Part shown: positions 58,853 to 64,000 of the stretch, piece after piece
Position numbering within the stretch: the stretch's first letter is position 1
How the letters are laid out: every line of letters begins with the position of its first letter
Source: Thermomicrobiales bacterium
Lineage (GTDB): Bacteria; Chloroflexota; Chloroflexia; Thermomicrobiales; UBA6265
Assembly: GCA_023957015.1 (NCBI GenBank)
Contig: JAMLHR010000006.1
Span: forward strand, 1 to 64,000
Length of the DNA stretch: 64,000 nucleotides
Direction of reading: 5' to 3'
Program-made: the position numbers and the translations under genes
Notes under the pieces: model-generated
What the model was told of the DNA's origin: nothing
Databases searched by the model: none
The model's input: the letters and a program-made list of their open reading frames with translations, nothing else

Positions 58853-59149
58853 CTAGCCGATAACAGCCAGGATGTCCTTCTCGGCCAGGATCAGCAGATC
58901 CTGATCATCCAGCTTGAACTCGGTGCCAGCGTACTTGGCAAAGAGCACTTCATCGCCAACCTTGACGTCCATCGGGATGCGATCACCATCTTCGTCGCGG
59001 CAGCCTTCACCGGTGGCCATGATCGTGCCACGCATTGGCTTTTCCTTGGCGGTATCCGGCAGCACGATGCCGCTTGCCGTGATCTCTTCGCGACCGGCCG
59101 GCTTGATGACTACGCGATCACCCAACGGCTTGAGGTTCATCTCAGACAT
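58853..59149 (-). CDS. groS: Co-chaperonin GroES
   Basis: A 98-residue lid subunit. The [17 protein letters not shown] start, the mobile loop [18 protein letters not shown] and the [17 protein letters not shown] segment are typical. ATG at 59149 follows AGGAGG. First gene of the groS-groL operon, with a 95-base leader downstream of a CIRCE-overlapping promoter. Confidence 0.97.
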   Translation of the reverse strand: MSEMNLKPLGDRVVIKPAGREEITASGIVLPDTAKEKPMRGTIMATGEGCRDEDGDRIPMDVKVGDEVLFAKYAGTEFKLDDQDLLILAEKDILAVIG

Positions 59150-59250
59150 TGCGTTTCCTCCTGCAAATCGTCACTTTGACACGTCTTGTGCCAAGTTACT
59201 CAACATTCACTCGTATCAGCACGCATTACATGCTGATCTCGACGTTCAGA

Positions 59251-59279
59251 ATCATAGCACCGCCATTAGCACTCTGCAA
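59251..59279 (-). promoter_or_regulatory. groES promoter
   Basis: On the minus strand TTGCAG (59279-59274), a 17-base spacer and TATGAT (59256-59251). The -35 box lies inside the CIRCE palindrome. Confidence 0.7.
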
Positions 59280-59299
59280 GTACAGAGTGCTAATGGCGG
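59260..59299. promoter_or_regulatory. CIRCE operator, extended palindrome
   Basis: TTAGCACTC and GAGTGCTAA are present with a 10-base spacer (consensus 9). The whole symmetry is larger: 17-base perfect arms (59260-59276, 59283-59299) with a 6-base centre. This is the HrcA repressor site controlling groESL. Confidence 0.88.
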
Positions 59300-59305
59300 G
59301 TTAAG

Positions 59306-59338
59306 CAGAACGACCCCGGATACACCGGGGCCGTTCTG
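59306..59338 (-). terminator. Hairpin between P4 and the CIRCE element
   Basis: CAGAACG-CCCCGG/CCGGGG-CGTTCTG, a 13-base stem with two bulges. It sits between the stop of the secreted operon (59413) and the groES promoter; no T-run follows. Confidence 0.5.
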
Positions 59339-59412
59339 GAGATTCCTGAAGCTATTCGCCGACCGCGCGTTCCACTTGTCGGGTGGTCAGAATCTGCGGC
59401 AGAGGCTCGCCA

Positions 59413-60629
59413 TCAGAAAACGTCAAATCGTACGGCCGTAGCGACATCAAATGCCTCCGCGATTTCATCAACCGAGGTATCGATCTGGGACATGAACAGC
59501 GTGCCATCTTCAAGTTCCGTCATCTGATTGACGCGCACGTAATCCGTACCGTTGATGGTGTAGAGAATGACAACACCAACACCGTTGGTACGCGAGCGCG
59601 AGCTCAACACCTCGTACTCGCCGTCATCACTACCGATGAGCACTCCGAGCACGTACTCATCTGACGACCAATAGCCAAGGTAGTCCGCAGGTGAATGCGC
59701 CTGATCGTCAATCACCGCAAGGTACGCGTAAGGCGTGGTCACCCAGCCATCGGCACTGAGCGTGATGCTATCGACCAGATCCTCCTCGCTGGTATGGTCG
59801 AACCATCCATCTCGGGATCGATATGCCGAACAGCTGGGATTCAACTCAGACTCTGCTTGACCAGACACCGGGCCGCCCCTGCTCGAATCCGTCAGGATGC
59901 CCATGCCGTCATCGTCGCCGGTATTCACCTCGGGAGTCGAATCCAGTCCGGAAACGGTCGTCTGACCGTCGCCTATGCGCGCGTCCTCCCGTGGATTACC
60001 ACTTAGGCCAGCGTCATCGTCGATGTCATCACCGGCATCGGTATCCGTGGTCGAGCCCGTCAACGCAGCACCATCGACATCCACCAGGAACGGGATGCCA
60101 TCGATCTCGATCTCCTGCTGCGCCGCGAGTTCCTCCGCAAACACGTCCGCATTGGTGATGATCATCTCGAAGAGATCGACCGTACCCACCACATCCTCGG
60201 TAACCTGCGCGTAGATCAACATGTCCACATCGTCGTAGGTAAAAGCAACGTGAGCGTAGTGAACCAGTGCCCTTGCTGGAACGATCAATCACCTCGAACA
60301 CGACTGCGCCGCTGCTTCGATGTTGTCCAGATAGGCATCAAGCGAATCGTCCGGCGTGTCCTCGTCGTCAAAGAAGCTCACCTCCGCGATTGAGTCCTCG
60401 GATTCGATACTCACGATCTCGCCATCGCCGGTGCGGTAATGGTCCAGCGATGCCTTGGTGATCGCGAAGACCGGTCCGGTAACGTTGATCTCAAAATCGG
60501 TGAGCACCGAGACGTAGGCTTCGGGCGTGAAGTCCTGAGGCTGAGCGGCCATGCTCCCGACGGGACGATAAGGAGAAGTACCCCAAAGAGCGTCAACGCG
60601 ATCCGTGTACTGCCGGTTCGAATGTTCAT
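59413..60629 (-). pseudogene. Secreted paralogue P4, two frameshifts
   Basis: ATG at 60629 (GGGAG upstream) starts a signal peptide RIALTLFGVLLLIVPSG; one shift near 60548 restores MAAQPQDFTPEAYVSVL, a second near 60290 leads into VHYAHVAFTYDDVDMLIYAQ and EIEIDGIPFLVDVDG, the family end-motif of the N-domain. A short Asp-rich linker (no TSR units) and a C-domain (DGWFDHTSEEDLVDSITLSA to VRFDVF) follow. About 405 residues repaired. Lies 14 bases after P5. Confidence 0.7.
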
Positions 60630-60643
60630 AGCTACTCCCATCG

Positions 60644-61742
60644 TTACGGCGCCATCTCGGCGTCCTCAATCAGCGATTCGATATCCGTATCCTCGAAGAT
60701 CGGACGATCATCCATAGAGACGTGTCCGATGATTTCCTGATATTCGCTCATGAACGCATCCGGTGGTGCGGCCAGCGATTCTATGCGCCAGATATCCCCA
60801 TCATGGCGGGACGCCGAGATTACCATCAGCATATCGCCCTCCCTCGACGGCACAAGATAGAGTCCGACCGCGTGTTCGTCACTCAGCGTTTTCACCTCAA
60901 TCTCCTCAGCCGGGCGCTCGCCCTCGGGTGTCCGCGACAATCGCGCGAATCACATTTGCCGGAATCGTCTCATCATCCTGGAGATAGCCGATAAGGCCGT
61001 TGGCTTCCCCGGTTGCGGTGGTGAAGAACACCACATCTAGCACGTCGTTGGAGAGCTCGTTATAGGACCGTACCGGCGAAACAATGGTGACATCGCTGTC
61101 GCGAACTACGTACGTCTCCACCACCGGAGTGGCCGCGAGTGTTGCTTGCTGAGCTGCGTGCTCGGCGATAATGTCGTCGAGGTCGATCACCGGTGCCTGC
61201 AGGAATGGCACACCATCGATGGTGACATCCTCACGTACCAGTGCGAGCTGCTCGCTGAAATCCGCATTCAGACTGTAGAAATTCTGCTGAATATCGACAT
61301 TGCCATCGACATCCTGAGCGACCTCGATATAGAAATAACCTTCGTATCCGGGTAGGCGAAAGTGGGCGAGAGCGTAGTGAATGTTGCCAACATTGCCCTG
61401 CTTCAACACCTCAAATCGGGAAGAAGCTGATTCGAATTCCGATAGCATCACCGCGATGGTTTGCTCCGGAGAGTCCTCATCGTCAAAGAAGGAGATCTCA
61501 GCGAATCCCTTGCTCTCCAGGCTGGAGATGTAGATACGCTCGCCTCGCCCGTGCGGGTACTCCTCGAGATCGGCGTGATCGAGGACATAGTTCTGGCCGC
61601 GAATCTCGATGATCGAGTCGATCAGCTCCGGCCGGATGGTCATTGGCTGCGCGTCCTGGGCAGTAACGACCGAGCTACTACCCAGACAGAGCATCATTAC
61701 CAGCAGTAGCTTCACCAGTTGGGTGATCCTGACAGGAGTCAC
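60644..61742 (-). pseudogene. Secreted paralogue P5, one frameshift
   Basis: GTG at 61742 and signal peptide VKLLLVMMLCLGSSSVVTAQ. The N-domain (ELIDSIIEIRGQNYVLDHA to VTIDGVPFLQ) matches P4: FAEISFFDDEDSPEQTI against AEVSFFDDEDTPDDSL. A short VxETYVVRDSDV bridge and a C-domain follow; near 60945 one extra base shifts into RTPEGERPAEEIEVKTLSDE. Repaired about 366 residues. Starts 7 bases after P6 ends and ends 14 bases before P4, so P6-P5-P4 form one operon. Confidence 0.72.
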
Positions 61743-61749
61743 TTCGCAC

Positions 61750-64000
61750 CTAGTTCCCGTACTCGTCGATGGCTGACTCAACGGTCCGTACCCGCATGGC
61801 ATCCGTTATCGAGATGTCATCCGCGGCAAGACCCCTGCGCATGTCCTGAAGCGCTGCCGGCATACCTACGTCATCTGAAACAACCTGCACCCGCACTAAC
61901 TGCGAACACGAGGCATCAAGACACGTGAACTGCGTGTAGAGCCAACCACTGCTGGTATCGCTGACAATGTGAATGAGCATGCCACTGGCATCGTCACTCG
62001 TCGTATAGTCCACGAGTTCCGCACCAGCGCCAAAGTATTCCTCCACCGCGGCCGGATCGGCGGCAAGCGCCTCGGCAACGAATGCAGGATCACCTGCCTT
62101 TCCTTCCATCACGGTGATCAGGACGAGCGCGATGTTGCCATCGTCATCCTCCCAGCGCAGGTTAAGTTGATCCAGGCCGGATGCAGTGTCGCTATTCGTG
62201 GATCCGTTCTGCCCCTCATATAGCATGAAGGCATCGTCCCAGGTGAAGAGCACATCGAACTGAGGTGCCAACCACTCGCTGACGGCCGTGGTCGTTTGTC
62301 CAATGGAGGTGCCGCGGGTTCCCTTGGTCTCGCTGATATTTGACAGCGCATTATCCGGATCAGTTCCTTGCGTTGTGCGGCCGGTACGAGAGCTGGTCTC
62401 GGTGGCTTCCGGTGTTACATCAGTAGTGCTGCCGCGAGTGGTTCGGCCCGTACGCGTACTCTCCTCGGTGGCCTCTGGAGTCACATCGCTGGAACTACCG
62501 CGAGTCGTGCGGTTTGAGCGTGAAGAGGTATCTGTTGCTCCCGTGTCGTCGCCGGCATTGGTGGTGGTCTGCGCTGATCCTGCCGAAGCCAGTTCGATGG
62601 CGAGCGCCTCCTCAGCAGCCTGGACATTCCCGAGTTGCAGACTGAAATCTTCCGTCGTCGGACCTTCCCCCCGCAGGAATCCCATCCAGGTATCGCCAAG
62701 AGCCGTTACTTCCGTCGCCCAGGCGATGTAAGCCGCGTGAACACTCTCGTGGCCGGTGGCGGTGTCAGGAGTTGGCGGTATCGAGATAGGTCGACCAGGA
62801 TAGCGCCTCATCGACGGTCGCGCCTGGATATGCGCCTGCTTCTGTACATCCGTCGTCGCACCGCTAAACTGGCCAAGGTTATCGGTGAAGTTGGTCAGCG
62901 AGATGTGATAGGTATCGAGCGCCCCTGAATGGCGGCCAGGTATTGACTGGCATCGGCGGTATCCGTGGAAGTGGAGGACGTCGTTGTCTGCGCCTCTGTA
63001 CCAGATGAGTTCATCTCGCGGTCAAGTGCAGTTGCAAAAGAGCCGTAGGCCGCCATCGCGTTCGTGACCGTACCGGAGTATTCCTCTGCTGTGGCATTCC
63101 CACTTACAAAGAACTGCCACGTCACTCCCATCGTCGTCATGGACTCCGCCGTGGCCAGGAATTCGCTATGGAAGCTCTCCATGCCAGCGGGTGCCGCGAT
63201 CGCAGCAGCACGATTGTTGGATAGTGCCAGCGCCGCGTGGAGCTTCATCCATGATCGGTCGCGCTTCTTGTGCGGTGATCGTTTGGTCAGCCAAAGCATT
63301 CGTGGTCTCGAGAACCGTCTGTAAGGTGAGTCGTGTAGAACGCGAACTCCAGCCTGGACCTGGGTCAGATACGCGTCCAGCCTGCTCCATTGGTTTGGGT
63401 GGTGAGTGGTCGTTGGTTGCTCGGTGCTCTGTTGGATTTCAGTGACATCAGTCGCGGCGGTACCGCCGGTGACACCGACATTGGCCAGCACCATCTCACC
63501 CATTACGGTTGGATTGACACCCCGCATGAGTCCAACACCATCGATGGTAATGCTGTTCTGCATCAGTTGCATAGCCGCGCCAAAGACCACCGGCGGCGCG
63601 ATGAAGATCGCGAACTCGGCGAAGCCGTGGGAGCGTTTGTTCATGAACAGGGAGAACACACCCATCTCGACACCATCGACATTGGCGATATCGAGCGAGT
63701 ACGAGACACCATCGTAGTTACCGGCATCAAGGTTCACGATGGCCTGGAACTCGCCGAAAAGACCATCCAGGAAGACATCACGGGCACCATTGAGATCAAT
63801 CAGTGCTGGGAGGAATCCCATAGCCAGAATGTCTGCGGATCCCGCGAAGCCAATCATCTCCATGTTCTCATCGACATAGTAGAGATCGCTGATAGGTTGG
63901 TATGGGGAGTTGTAGGTAATCGTGACGCCAGTCAGCTGACTGACAAAGGACTGCTGCTGCGCCGCAGCCGCACCGGGGACGAGAACTGACCCAGCCAACA
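61750..64000 (-). pseudogene. Secreted paralogue P6, runs off the window, several frameshifts
   Basis: The start lies beyond the window edge; the first visible residues are the end of a signal peptide (GSVLVPGAAAAQQQ). Family text follows: QSFVSQLTGVTITY and ITIDGVGLMRGVNP. Frame slips occur near 63380, 63230, 62940 and 62820. Two diverged helical units (near 63100 and 62720; MTTMGVTWQFFVSG against LGDTWMGFLRGE) suggest an internal duplication. A tandem S/T/R linker (TTRGSSSDVTPEATEES, TTRGSTTDVTPEATETS) precedes a C-domain to the stop. Confidence 0.65.

Overview
The window looks like a chromosomal segment of a Chloroflexota bacterium, possibly of the Thermomicrobia lineage. This is an inference from gene content: a lactate-dehydrogenase-type malate dehydrogenase, a decaprenyl-phosphate phosphoribosyltransferase-like UbiA enzyme, small SWIM zinc-finger proteins and a PII-like DarA protein, with moderately high GC and frequent GTG/TTG starts. 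No phage, insertion sequence or CRISPR array was seen. About 45 genes, three tRNAs and many intergenic hairpins are present; most genes are housekeeping.

Layout. 0.1-1.7 kb: two tandem C26 glutamine-amidotransferase-like hydrolases. 1.7-4.8 kb: hsp20-lon protein-quality operon. 4.9-6.9 kb: divergent UbiA-type prenyltransferase and polyprenyl diphosphate synthase. 7.1-10.8 kb: lspA-rluD-glycerate kinase-nucleoside hydrolase operon. 10.9-17.9 kb: murG, then radA, clpC and rpsA. 18-24.5 kb: class V aminotransferase, phosphodiesterase, small membrane protein, Ada-type DNA repair protein, MFS exporter, HxlR regulator, cytidine deaminase and trpS. 24.7-31.3 kb: ferredoxin reductase, histidine kinase, a frameshifted MMPL exporter and a secreted protein. 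31.5-34.9 kb: miaB, a TPR protein, a SWIM protein and a DarA-like protein. 35-40.5 kb: aroKB fusion, then adenosine kinase-like pfkB, ahcY and metK, which together form a methyl-cycle group (metK is riddled with indels). 40.5-44.1 kb: sigma-54 activator, DUF697-like membrane protein, malate dehydrogenase. 44.3-44.7 kb: tRNA Leu-Val-Phe operon with clear promoter and terminator. 44.8-52.8 kb: P1B-4 metal ATPase behind a Fur-like operator, sulfurtransferase, MFS, tautomerase, malate:quinone oxidoreductase, YigZ, ferredoxin and a flavin-type oxidase. 53-64 kb: an array of about six paralogous secreted proteins, all on the minus strand, interrupted by groES-groL under a CIRCE operator.

Three things stand out. 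(1) A secreted protein family with Ser/Thr/Arg-rich linkers is expanded around groESL; I could not assign it to a known family. (2) A 25-base hairpin repeat occurs four times between genes, with a base pair that changes in compensation on both arms. (3) Frameshifts cluster in metK, groL, the MMPL exporter and most of the secreted paralogues. Because metK and groL are normally essential, some of this probably reflects residual indel errors in the assembly rather than gene decay, and the real protein count in 53-64 kb should be read with that in mind.
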